A DNA stretch of 64,000 nt from contig NZ_JMLJ01000003.1 in NCBI RefSeq assembly GCF_000686705.1, positions 310,001 through 374,000 on the forward strand. Direction: 5' to 3'. Source of the DNA: Clostridium hydrogeniformans DSM 21757 (GTDB lineage Bacteria; Bacillota; Clostridia; Clostridiales; Clostridiaceae). Made by a program: the position numbers and the translations under genes. Numbering within the stretch: the stretch's first letter is position 1; every line of letters begins with the position of its first letter. Positions 37,288 through 45,827 of this stretch are shown here, one piece after another. The notes under the pieces are model-generated. The model was not told the origin of the DNA. It ran no database searches and saw only the letters and a list, made by a program, of their open reading frames with translations.

Positions 37288-38302
37288 TCTCCAGTATCTT
37301 TCTTGCTGCTCCCTCGTCAGTTATAAGAACACCCTTGGATTTTCCTATTTGAGCTGCAAGGATGGCCTCTGCTTTATTTTCCCCACCTGCTACTGCTATT
37401 ATGTGCTTTATCTTATCAGCATCTTCTAGGGAAATGCCTACTGAAGAGGTTGAAAATACCATATTTCCTTTTATGTCAAAATAACACCCGTAAGCTTCTC
37501 CTACTGCTCCACTATTAGTGATGGAAGAAATCTTATCTTCTGATAAACCTCTTTTATATCCCATATGCTCTGCCCTACCTATACCATATATAAGAATATC
37601 TGCTTTCTTTATATTAGAAGCTACTTCCTTTATTTCATCTTCATTTAATATGGTACTTAAGGCTTTCTCACTTAGATTATCTGGTACATGAAGCATTTTA
37701 TACTGAGCATTAATTTTCTTTGCAAGGGATGCTGCTAAAGTATTAGCTTGGGTTTCAACATTTCTTCCCATACCACCTCTTGCAGGAACTACTAAAACTC
37801 CAGGCATACTGTGTAGCTTAGGTAAGTTGTCCACCATCTCCTTCACAGTTGTTCCTCCAGCTAAAGCAATTATGCTATTTTCCTTTATAAGAGACTTAAT
37901 ATAGTTTCCTGCTGCTCTCCCTAGCTCTTTAATAGAAGATTCATCTTCATCCATGTTTCCAGGTACAACAATGACTTCCTCTAAACCTAATAAGTCTTTT
38001 AAGTCTTTTTCCACCGTTGTAAGTCCTTTTATTTCATGGATAAAGTTTTTAAGCTTTTCTAAAACTTCTTCTCCTTCTAGGGTAACATTCATTCCTGGAG
38101 TGTTTATTTCTATAAGGTTCTGAGATTTTAAAAAGTTAACCTCACTTCTTACTATTCTTTCCCCTATATCAAGCCTATTAGCTAGTATTCTTCTACCTAT
38201 TGGCTGATTATAATATATGGTTTTTAGTATATTATATCTTTTCTCCAAAAGTTCTACTAACTCTGGAACTAATTTCTGTTGTAATTTTAATATATCATTC
38301 AA
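37280..38302 (-). CDS. cggR: Central glycolytic genes regulator CggR (SorC family)
   Basis: The 340-residue repressor has an N-terminal DNA-binding region (QQKLVPELVELLEKRYNIL, then PIGRRILANRLDIGERIVRSEVNFLK, arranged as a winged helix) and a C-terminal sugar-phosphate-binding domain with GGTTVKEM, VVPARGGMGRNVETQAN and DIKGNMVFS. The relative in Bacillus is relieved by fructose-1,6-bisphosphate and controls gapA-pgk-tpiA-pgm-eno. The start is a TTG at 38302 with AAAGGAG eight bases before it; a longer frame from 38338 has no ribosome binding site and would run through the operator. It heads the gap-pgk-tpiA-gpmI block. Confidence 0.94.
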   Translation of the reverse strand: MNDILKLQQKLVPELVELLEKRYNILKTIYYNQPIGRRILANRLDIGERIVRSEVNFLKSQNLIEINTPGMNVTLEGEEVLEKLKNFIHEIKGLTTVEKDLKDLLGLEEVIVVPGNMDEDESSIKELGRAAGNYIKSLIKENSIIALAGGTTVKEMVDNLPKLHSMPGVLVVPARGGMGRNVETQANTLAASLAKKINAQYKMLHVPDNLSEKALSTILNEDEIKEVASNIKKADILIYGIGRAEHMGYKRGLSEDKISSITNSGAVGEAYGCYFDIKGNMVFSTSSVGISLEDADKIKHIIAVAGGENKAEAILAAQIGKSKGVLITDEGAARKILENV

Positions 38303-38324
38303 CTTAAACACTCCTTTGGTCTTT

Positions 38325-38368
38325 TTGCGTCCCAGCAAAAACTTTTGTGTCCCACATCTATTATTATA
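38325..38368 (-). promoter_or_regulatory. CggR operator and -10 box upstream of cggR
   Basis: On the minus strand TGGGACACAAAA and TGGGACGCAAAA are direct repeats whose starts are exactly 20 bases apart (38354 and 38334). The Bacillus CggR operator, as I recall it, is two CGGGAC-N6-TGTC repeats at the same 20-base spacing; the GGGAC half is kept here, the TGTC half only partly. A TATAAT -10 box is at 38363-38368, so the repeats lie just downstream of the transcription start. Confidence 0.7.
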
Positions 38369-38680
38369 AAGTATTTTATAAATTTTTTAAATAGTTTTTT
38401 TGAAAAAATTTCTTTGATTTCATAAATTATCTCTTTCTATCTTATTTTTTTAATGTTTTTTATATAAAGTGAGAAATAATTTATAAGAATTGCTTTTTTC
38501 ATATAAACCCTATAGAATTCCTATTCTATCAAGGCTTCAAGCTATACTAGAATAAACTTAAAAGTATTAGTACCTGTTAGTAACTCTCTTATAAATCCTA
38601 TAATCTAAACTATAATTAAAATCTTATCTCTCTTTATACTTAGTAGGATATATAGTGAAATCCCAAGTCATATAACATAA

Positions 38681-38728
38681 AAATAACCCACACCTTATAT
38701 ATATTTTGTATAAAAGGTATGGGTTATA
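38681..38728 (-). terminator. Terminator of rpoN
   Basis: ATAACCCACACCTT (38683-38696) and AAGGTATGGGTTAT (38714-38727) pair with one mismatch right after the rpoN stop codon. It isolates rpoN from the cggR promoter. Confidence 0.75.
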
Positions 38729-38730
38729 TA

Positions 38731-40092
38731 CTACAATCTTTTTCTTTTACTGGAGGATTTTATTCCCATCTCTTCCCTATACTTTGCAACAGTTCTTCTT
38801 GATATGTTCATATCCTTTTCATTTAAATTATCACAAATTATTTGGTCAGATATTGGTTTTTTCTTATCCTCTTCATCTATAAGTTTTTTTATAATATTTT
38901 TTATATTTACAACAGAAACATCCTCATCATTATTTCCCTTAGATATTCCTTGAGTAAAGAAGTCCTTTATTCTACTAGTCCCTCTTGGTATGTATACATA
39001 TTTATCCCTAATAGCCCTACTTATTGTGGATTCATGCATAGATAATTCCTCTGCAATTTCCCTTAAGGTCATAGGTCTTAAAAAACTTTCTCCCTTGTCC
39101 AAAAACTCTTCTTGTCTCTCTATGATTTTTTCGAGAACCCTATATATAGTGCTTTTCCTCTGATCTACACTTTTCATAAGAAACATAGCACTATTCATCT
39201 TCTCTTTTACATAGCTTACAGCATTTTTATCTGAATCTTTCATAAGTATTTCTTTATACATATTGTTAATGGATAACCTTGGACTTAATTCATCATTCAT
39301 TATTATTATATATTTATTATCTATCTTTCTTATATACGCATCTGGGACTATGTATTTAACCTCTTCTCCTGTATAGAAGCCTCTTGATGGCTTTGGCTCT
39401 AAAGTTTTTATGGTATCACCATAACTTTGGGCTTCCTTTGGAGTTATCTTTAGATCCTTTGCAATAACAGCATATCTATTATCAGCTATATTCTCTAAAT
39501 GCTTATCTATTATATCAAAAACTTTAGTATCCTCAATTCCCTTATTTTTAACTTGAATTTTAAGACATTCCTTAATATCTCTGGCTCCTATCCCTGATGG
39601 TTCTAAACTTTGAACTATATCTAAAGCCCTTTCTAAGTCTTCTAAGCTTACTGAAATCTCTTTAGCCATAGCTTCTATAGAAATATATAAATACCCTTTA
39701 TGATCTATATTTTCTATTATGTATTTACATAAGGTTTTAAAGTAATCATTTTCATTAGTTTCTATTATTTGTTCCTCTAAATACTCTTTAAGAGAGGTTT
39801 TATTTCCTATAAAAGTGAAGGGTGATACTTCATCATTATCGTAACTACCTAAGCTCTGAGAACCATAGTTATCAAATTCTAAGTATTTTATAAGGTCTTT
39901 ATAGTCTATTTTATCATTAAGGTCTTTTTCTTCATATTTAGCCTCTAACACTGGATTTTCTTGAACTTCTTTATCTATAAATTCTTGAAGTTCCATACCT
40001 GACATTTGTAATAATTTTACAGAAAGTTGCATCTGCTGAGTCATTATTAGCTTTTGTTCTTGGGTCAAATTAAGCATAAAATCCATGTTCAT
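38731..40092 (-). CDS. rpoN: RNA polymerase sigma-54 factor
   Basis: The 453-residue protein has the glutamine- and leucine-rich region I (LTQEQKLIMTQQMQLSVKLL) that contacts enhancer-binding proteins, an acidic middle, a core-binding domain, a helix-turn-helix (LREIAEELSMHESTISRAI) near 350 and the RpoN box SRRTVAKYRE near the C-terminus. The ATG at 40092 has GAGGGG about ten bases upstream and is preferred to a longer in-frame start at 40113. No sigma-54 activator gene is in the window. Its place upstream of cggR is typical for clostridia. Confidence 0.95.
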   Translation of the reverse strand: MNMDFMLNLTQEQKLIMTQQMQLSVKLLQMSGMELQEFIDKEVQENPVLEAKYEEKDLNDKIDYKDLIKYLEFDNYGSQSLGSYDNDEVSPFTFIGNKTSLKEYLEEQIIETNENDYFKTLCKYIIENIDHKGYLYISIEAMAKEISVSLEDLERALDIVQSLEPSGIGARDIKECLKIQVKNKGIEDTKVFDIIDKHLENIADNRYAVIAKDLKITPKEAQSYGDTIKTLEPKPSRGFYTGEEVKYIVPDAYIRKIDNKYIIIMNDELSPRLSINNMYKEILMKDSDKNAVSYVKEKMNSAMFLMKSVDQRKSTIYRVLEKIIERQEEFLDKGESFLRPMTLREIAEELSMHESTISRAIRDKYVYIPRGTSRIKDFFTQGISKGNNDEDVSVVNIKNIIKKLIDEEDKKKPISDQIICDNLNEKDMNISRRTVAKYREEMGIKSSSKRKRL

Positions 40093-40196
40093 AACTGTCA
40101 CCCCTCTTTGCAAATGAATTTTTCATTATCTTTAATTAATAGTTTATATTATAACCCTAAAAAACTCAATTATAAATCCAATACTATAATTATAAA

Positions 40197-40225
40197 ATAA
40201 ACCCTAGGATTATCCTAGGGTTATT
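40197..40225 (-). terminator. Terminator of the BMP nucleoside transporter operon
   Basis: AATAACCCTAGGATAATCCTAGGGTT-type pairing: AAACCCTAGGA with TCCTAGGGTTA in a tight loop directly after the last permease gene. Confidence 0.8.
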
Positions 40226-40232
40226 AGTTCTA

Positions 40233-41171
40233 CTATCTTTGTCCTTTTTTATAAGGAACTCCATTTGCTGCTGGTCCTTTAGTTTTCCCAACAAACCCTG
40301 CCATTACAAGCATAGTTAATATATAAGGAAATGCTGCAAAGAATTCTTGAGGAATTCCAAGCCCCCATCCTTTAGCATAAAGTTGAAGAGTTTCTGCAAA
40401 ACCAAATAGTAAACACGCAAACATGGCATTCTTAGGTTTCCAGTTACCAAATATCACAGCGGCTAAGGCAATAAATCCACGTCCACTTACCATACCTTCT
40501 CTAAAAAGGTCCATTATACCTATGGATAAAGTTGCTCCTCCAAGTCCTCCTAGAACTCCAGATAAAATAACTGCTGCATATCTTATTTTATATACACTTA
40601 CTCCTAAGGTATCAGCTGCCTTTGGATGTTCTCCCACAGCTCTTAATCTCATACCAAAAGGTGTTTTAAATAATATATAATTAGTAACAAATACTAAGAT
40701 TATAGCCATCCATACAAACCAGTTTAGTTCTGCAAGTAAAGATCCTATTAAAGGTATCTTGCTAAAGAACTCTTTAGGGTAAGACATAGATGCTACAGAA
40801 GCACTTTGAGATGGAGTTCCGAATACTTTAAATACAAAGAATCCAACTAAAGCCGCTGAGAACACGTTAATTCCCACCCCTGATATTACTTGATCAGCCT
40901 GTAGATGTATACTTAAATAAGCATGTAGTGCTGCAAAGGCTACTCCACCAGCTATAGCAAATAAAACTGCTATCCATGGATTCCCTGTTATATATGATCC
41001 AAGAACTGCAAAGAAAGCTCCTGCAGTCATAATACCTTCTAAGGCTATATTTACAACTCCTGATCTCTCTGAAAAAATACCTCCAAGGCTAGCAAATATT
41101 AAAGGAGTAGCAAGTCTTAAGGTTGCTGCGATTATTAAAATTACTGAACTTGTTACAGCTGTATCATTCAT
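40233..41171 (-). CDS. BMP-family ABC transporter permease 2 (nucleoside)
   Basis: The 312-residue membrane protein belongs to the branched-chain/BPD_transp_2 permease family (NupQ/YufQ-like). Typical segments: TPLIFASLGGIFSERSGVVNIALEGIMTAGAF and LRAVGEHPKAADTLGVSVYKIRY, the coupling helix for the ATPase. Its start overlaps the end of the first permease gene by eight bases. It forms a heterodimeric channel with that protein. Substrate is probably nucleosides. Confidence 0.93.
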   Translation of the reverse strand: MNDTAVTSSVILIIAATLRLATPLIFASLGGIFSERSGVVNIALEGIMTAGAFFAVLGSYITGNPWIAVLFAIAGGVAFAALHAYLSIHLQADQVISGVGINVFSAALVGFFVFKVFGTPSQSASVASMSYPKEFFSKIPLIGSLLAELNWFVWMAIILVFVTNYILFKTPFGMRLRAVGEHPKAADTLGVSVYKIRYAAVILSGVLGGLGGATLSIGIMDLFREGMVSGRGFIALAAVIFGNWKPKNAMFACLLFGFAETLQLYAKGWGLGIPQEFFAAFPYILTMLVMAGFVGKTKGPAANGVPYKKGQR

Positions 41172-42234
41172 TTATGGTAGCCTCCTTTTTCTTCTTCTCT
41201 GCAATCCATTTAAATATATATCCTGCTGCTATAAATAGTATAACAACCCCTTGTATTAGGTAGGATATGGTCTTTGGTATTCCAAATAGCATTAATGTAC
41301 CTGCACTTAAATTTAAAGCACCAAATAATATTGCTGAGAATATAACTCCTATTGGATTACTCTTAGCAACTAAGGCTACTGCTATTCCGTCCATTCCAAA
41401 ATTCGGGAAGCCAAATAACTGCATAGCTTGATGTTGAACTCCAGCTACATGTATAGCTCCACCAATACCAGCAATAGTTCCTGATATAGCCATGGCAAGG
41501 ATTATATTTTTCTTTATATTTACTCCACCATATTCTGCTGCATCTGGACTTAACCCTACTGCTCTAAGCTCATACCCTATGGTTGTTTTCCATAAAAGTA
41601 TGTAAATTAATATAACTAATATAATAGCTATAAATATTCCAGTACTTAATCTATATTCTTCTCCTAAAAATCTAGTAAGTTGTCCGCTTTTTTCTATTAT
41701 AGGGGTAGCAACAGTTCCTTCTACCTTAAACTTTTGATATACAAAATAGTTAGAGAAATGCATTGCTATAAAATTCATCATTATGGTATTAACAACTTCA
41801 TTGGTTCCAAACTTAGCTTTTAAATATCCTGGTATTCCAGCCCATACTGCTCCACCTAGGGCTCCTCCTAAGATTATTAAAGGTATGTGTATAAATGAAG
41901 GAATTCCTGGTATCATTCCCACTAAGGCAGCCATAAGCATACCTATTATAAATTGACCCTCAACCCCTATATTAAAAAGACCTGTTCTAAAAGCAACTGC
42001 GTGAGCAAGCCCTGTAAATATTAAAGGTGTGGCAAAAACAAAGGTCTCAATACGCTGGGCTGGATCTCCAAAGCTTCCTTTCCAAATAGAAGAAAATAAA
42101 AGAGATATGGAGTCTCCAATGCCATTTCCACTGGATATAGTTACAAAGATAACTGAAACTAACAGTCCCATAATAACTGCACCAATAGACATTGAAAACT
42201 CTTTTAATATATTTAAAGCTTTCTTATTCTTCAT
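41164..42234 (-). CDS. BMP-family ABC transporter permease 1 (nucleoside)
   Basis: The 356-residue permease (NupP/YufP-like) has about nine helices and the segments GLFNIGVEGQFIIGML and ELRAVGLSPDAAEYGGVNIKK, the latter being the ATPase-contacting loop. Its start overlaps the end of the ATPase gene by eleven bases, so the three genes are translationally coupled. Confidence 0.93.
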   Translation of the reverse strand: MKNKKALNILKEFSMSIGAVIMGLLVSVIFVTISSGNGIGDSISLLFSSIWKGSFGDPAQRIETFVFATPLIFTGLAHAVAFRTGLFNIGVEGQFIIGMLMAALVGMIPGIPSFIHIPLIILGGALGGAVWAGIPGYLKAKFGTNEVVNTIMMNFIAMHFSNYFVYQKFKVEGTVATPIIEKSGQLTRFLGEEYRLSTGIFIAIILVILIYILLWKTTIGYELRAVGLSPDAAEYGGVNIKKNIILAMAISGTIAGIGGAIHVAGVQHQAMQLFGFPNFGMDGIAVALVAKSNPIGVIFSAILFGALNLSAGTLMLFGIPKTISYLIQGVVILFIAAGYIFKWIAEKKKKEATINE

Positions 42235-43768
42235 TCTGTGCTCCTCCTTTATCTTCTTTCTTTAGATTTCCACCAGCCATAAGTATTCCAAGCTTTTGCT
42301 CTGTGGCATCCTTTCTATCTAAGACATCAACTATTTTTCCATCATATATTACTGCTATTTTATCTGCTAAGGCTAAAACCTCATCCAGCTCTAAAGATAC
42401 TAAAAGAATTCCACGTCCTTTATCTCTTTCTTCTACTAATCTTTTATGAATATACTCAATAGCTCCAACATCTATTCCTCTAGTTGGTTGAGCAGCTAAA
42501 ATCACTTCTGGATTTTTCTCTATCTCTCTTGCTATAATCATCTTTTGTTGATTTCCTCCAGATAGAGCTGACGCCATTACATCTTCATTAGGAGTTCTAA
42601 CATCATAATCTTTTATAAGCTTCTTTGCATATTCTCTTATTTTGTTATAATTCATTATTATACCTTTAGCAAAAGGACTCTTATAATGATTACCCAGCAC
42701 TGAATTCTCTAATAAAGAATACTTAAGTACTAAGCCTCTTCTGTGTCTATCCTCAGCAACATGAGAAAGTCCACCTTCTGTTATTTCTCTTGGAGTCTTT
42801 CCTGTAACATCTTTTCCATTTAAAGTTATCTTTCCTTCTTGAGATTTACGAAGTCCCGTAACTGCCTCTATAAACTCTGTTTGTCCATTTCCATCAACTC
42901 CAGCTAAGGCAATGATTTCCCCTCTTTTTATCTCTAGGTCCACTCCTTTTACTGCTGGAAGTCCTCTATTATCTAAGACTTTTAGATTTTCTATTTTTAA
43001 AACAGTTTCCCCTGCTTTACTTTCCTTTTTATCTACCACTAAGTTTACTTTTCTACCTACCATCATTTCTGCTAGGCTATCTATAGTAGTATCCTTTGTA
43101 TTAACTACATCTATTTTTTTACCTCTTCTAATTATGGTAACCCTATCACTCATACTCATAACCTCTTTAAGTTTATGAGTTATTAGTATAATAGATTTAC
43201 CTTCTTTAACTAAGTTTCTTAGTATTTTTCTAAGCTCTTCAATTTCTTGAGGAGTTAAAACTGCTGTTGGCTCATCTAGTATAAGTATATCTGCCCCTCT
43301 ATAAAGAGCCTTTAATATTTCAACCTTTTGCTGTTGTCCAACAGTCATGTCCTCTATAACAGCTTTAGGATCTATATTAAATCCATATCTCTTTGATAAT
43401 TCCTCAGTATCCTTTATAGCCTTTTTTATGTCTACCTTAATGCCTACCTTAGGCTCATATCCAAGAATCATATTTTGTGCTACGGTAAAATTATGCACAA
43501 GCATAAAGTGTTGGTGAACCATTCCTATACCTAGTGCTATGGCTTCTTTAGGATTTTTCATATTGGCTTTTTTCCCGTTTACAAAAATATCCCCAGATTC
43601 TTGTTGATATAACCCATATAATATATTCATAAGGGTTGTCTTTCCAGCTCCATTTTCTCCAAGGAGAACATGGATCTCCCCTTTATTAAGGTCAAAATCT
43701 ACGTTATCATTTGCTATAATTCCTGGAAAAACCTTAGTAACACCCTTCATTTCAATAACTTTTTCCAT
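42224..43768 (-). CDS. BMP-family ABC transporter ATPase, two nucleotide-binding domains
   Basis: The 514-residue protein has two ABC ATPase domains in tandem, like RbsA and NupO. Domain 1 has Walker A GENGAGKTT near residue 36, signature MTVGQQQKVEI and Walker B ILILDEPTAVL. Domain 2 has a degenerate Walker A (GVDGNGQTEF, near 290) and signature LSGGNQQKMI with Walker B VILAAQPTRGID. The altered second Walker A (Q for K) is usual in this family. It energises nucleoside uptake with the two permeases and the BMP lipoprotein. Confidence 0.95.
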   Translation of the reverse strand: MEKVIEMKGVTKVFPGIIANDNVDFDLNKGEIHVLLGENGAGKTTLMNILYGLYQQESGDIFVNGKKANMKNPKEAIALGIGMVHQHFMLVHNFTVAQNMILGYEPKVGIKVDIKKAIKDTEELSKRYGFNIDPKAVIEDMTVGQQQKVEILKALYRGADILILDEPTAVLTPQEIEELRKILRNLVKEGKSIILITHKLKEVMSMSDRVTIIRRGKKIDVVNTKDTTIDSLAEMMVGRKVNLVVDKKESKAGETVLKIENLKVLDNRGLPAVKGVDLEIKRGEIIALAGVDGNGQTEFIEAVTGLRKSQEGKITLNGKDVTGKTPREITEGGLSHVAEDRHRRGLVLKYSLLENSVLGNHYKSPFAKGIIMNYNKIREYAKKLIKDYDVRTPNEDVMASALSGGNQQKMIIAREIEKNPEVILAAQPTRGIDVGAIEYIHKRLVEERDKGRGILLVSLELDEVLALADKIAVIYDGKIVDVLDRKDATEQKLGILMAGGNLKKEDKGGAQNEE

Positions 43769-43791
43769 AGATTTTCTCCTTCCAAATTTTA

Positions 43792-43827
43792 AATATAGGC
43801 TAGATGAGACCCATCTAGCCTATAAAC
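43792..43827 (-). promoter_or_regulatory. Hairpin between the BMP lipoprotein and ATPase genes
   Basis: TATAGGCTAGATG and CATCTAGCCTATA form a stable stem with a short loop. Placed between the binding protein and the rest of the transporter, it probably reduces read-through or protects the upstream mRNA so that the binding protein is made in excess. Confidence 0.65.
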
Positions 43828-43834
43828 TAAAATA

Positions 43835-44929
43835 CTATTTTATTTCTACTGCCTTAAACTTTAATAATTCAGCTCTTGTAGCTGGAACAACAACCTTATC
43901 ACTCTTTATCATTTCTTCAGCCTTCTTAGCTAAATCTTGAGCTTCCTTAGTTACTTCCTTATGAAGAGTTGGAGCTATTCCTACTGCTCCTTCTTTTACT
44001 CCTAACTTATGAAGCTTACCACCATCAAATTTTCCATCTTTTAATTCTTTTAAAGTGTTAAATACACTAACATCTACTTTCTTTTCCATAGAGAATAATA
44101 TTATATCACTATAAGACTTTGCACTTGGTGTAACTGCTTGGTCTGAGTCAACTCCTATAGCAAATTTACCCATTTCCTTAGCTGCCTTGAATACTCCAAG
44201 ACCAACTCCACCTGCTGCATGGTAAACTATATCTGCTCCTTGGTTATAAAGCATCTTAGCTGCTTCTACTCCCTTTTGTTGGTCATCAAAAGAGTCAACA
44301 TATTTTACGAATTGTCCTGGTGTCTTCTCATCCTTTGGCATTAAAGCTTTACCAGCCTCTGGGTTTACTGACATAACTCCAGCTATAAATCCAACTTCAA
44401 ACTTATTTATTACTTCTCCTTCTTTTCCACCGATAAATCCTACTTTATTAGTCTTTGTAAGTTTACCAGCCATAACTCCAGCTAGGAAAGAACCTTCATG
44501 CTCCTGGAATAATATTGATAGAACGTTTGGATTTTTAACTTCTGCATCTATTAATAAGAACTTCTTATCTGGAAGTTGCTTTGATACATTTTCCATAGCC
44601 TGAATCATCATGAAACCTGCTCCAACAGTTAGGTCTGCAGTTCCTGACATTGTCTTTAGGTTTGGCTCATAAGCATCAACAGTCTTAGATTCAATAGCAT
44701 TTAATTTTTCTATGCCTAAATCTTTTGCTGCCTTTTCTATTCCTCTGTTTGCTGATTCGTTGAAGGATCCATCATTTACTCCTCCTTGGTCAGTTACAAG
44801 GCCTGATTTTACTTTTGCTCCAGTAGTAGTAGCCCCTCCCTTATCCTTGTCCTTGCTTCCACAGCCTGCAAAAATTGTAGCAACAACTGCAACTGCTGAT
44901 AAAGCCGCTATTAACCTTTTTCTATTCAT
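43835..44929 (-). CDS. BMP-family substrate-binding lipoprotein (nucleoside)
   Basis: The 364-residue lipoprotein has a signal MNRKRLIAALSAVAVVATIFAGC with cysteine at 23. The mature part has BMP/Med-type segments: LVTDQGGVNDGSFNESANRG, a FLLIDAEV strand, EGSFLAGVMAGKLTK, VGFIGGKEG and FAIGVDSDQ. Members of this family capture purine or other nucleosides outside the membrane. The ATG at 44929 has GGGAGGT eight bases before it; a longer in-frame start runs through that element. It is the first gene of the operon. Confidence 0.94.
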   Translation of the reverse strand: MNRKRLIAALSAVAVVATIFAGCGSKDKDKGGATTTGAKVKSGLVTDQGGVNDGSFNESANRGIEKAAKDLGIEKLNAIESKTVDAYEPNLKTMSGTADLTVGAGFMMIQAMENVSKQLPDKKFLLIDAEVKNPNVLSILFQEHEGSFLAGVMAGKLTKTNKVGFIGGKEGEVINKFEVGFIAGVMSVNPEAGKALMPKDEKTPGQFVKYVDSFDDQQKGVEAAKMLYNQGADIVYHAAGGVGLGVFKAAKEMGKFAIGVDSDQAVTPSAKSYSDIILFSMEKKVDVSVFNTLKELKDGKFDGGKLHKLGVKEGAVGIAPTLHKEVTKEAQDLAKKAEEMIKSDKVVVPATRAELLKFKAVEIK

Positions 44930-45667
44930 AAAGATACCTCCCATAGTAATTTATATATTTTAAAGTTTTAATGAATAAACATAGTTTAAGGTTTTGAAAT
45001 TCAGGTTACGTAGTAACTAGGTTTTAATTTCCTCTTAGCTAAGTTATTTATAAAAACTTAGCTAACATACTATTCCCCTTGCTTTTATGTAACCTTTTTC
45101 ATCTTATGTAATTCTTTACATAGAACTTATATCACATTATATACTCTCTGTTTATGGTATATAACTATATTCTTAAATAATTGTTAATAAATTTAATTTA
45201 ATAGCTTATCCATAAATAAGTCTATCTTTCGTCTCTATGTAAACTTTTACAAAAGCCTTATTTGAAGAAATATATGTGTTTTCTTTACACACCCTATTTC
45301 TAGTGCTTTCACATATATTTACATCCTTTTATTCATTTTAATCTTATTTTAAAATGAATAAAAATTTTAATAAAATCAAAATTGGAAATAGAAAATACGA
45401 ACATTTTACCTTTATTAAGCTTAATAGTTTGTATTTATCCCTATTTCCTCCTGTTACTAAACATTTTCATAGTGATTTTCTCATATAAATTATATCATAA
45501 AGTCGAAAAATGTGAATAGGTTTTTAACTTTTTATATAAAAAAAATATTTCTTTATTGGAAGTTTTTCTTATTTAGAGGATAGTTATCTATATATTTGTA
45601 GATAAAATTTAAAATAAGCATATCTATTACCTTTAACACTAAGTTTAAATTTTTATCCTTAAACAAA
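44930..45667. other. Long leader region of the BMP operon with hairpins
   Basis: No gene is seen. It holds an 11-bp perfect hairpin at 45035-45065 (TTAGCTAAGTT / AACTTAGCTAA), a 13-bp perfect hairpin at 45328-45362 (TTTATTCATTTTA / TAAAATGAATAAA), and a pair of PurBox-like sites. A TTTTAATGAATAAA stretch near 44964 may be a truncated copy of the dispersed repeat. No purine riboswitch motif was found. Confidence 0.5.
45393..45436. promoter_or_regulatory. Inverted pair of PurBox-like sites
   Basis: AAATACGAACATT (plus strand, 45393-45405) differs at one position from the Bacillus PurBox AWWWCCGAACWWT; AAATACAAACTAT (minus strand, 45424-45436) differs at two. The 18-base gap is close to the 16-17 of known PurR operators. 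It lies 465 bases before the nucleoside-binding protein gene, which is far. Confidence 0.3.
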
Positions 45668-45750
45668 GCTATAGATTTTCACATAAATATTTAACTTATT
45701 CCTTAAAAATATCCTTGATTTATATTTCTTTAGCAAATGTATAAATTACC
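45668..45750 (-). repeat. Dispersed intergenic repeat, copy E
   Basis: On the minus strand: TTATACATTTGCTAAAG, AAATCAAGGATATTTTTAAG, GAATAAGTTAAATATTTATG and AAAATCTATAG, colinear with the other copies. Confidence 0.5.
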
Positions 45751-45779
45751 TAACATTTATATTTAAAGTGTAAAAAACA

Positions 45780-45811
45780 AGTAAGCCATTACCTTCCAGC
45801 AATGGCTTACT
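45780..45811 (-). terminator. Terminator of grdD
   Basis: AGTAAGCCATTA and AATGGCTTACT form a stem with a short loop right after the grdD stop codon. Confidence 0.75.
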
Positions 45812-45827
45812 CTAAAATTATATTAAT

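Noticed and set aside
44930-45400. Purine riboswitch in the leader of the nucleoside transporter
   Set aside because: The conserved loop and junction bases of purine aptamers are absent on the minus strand.
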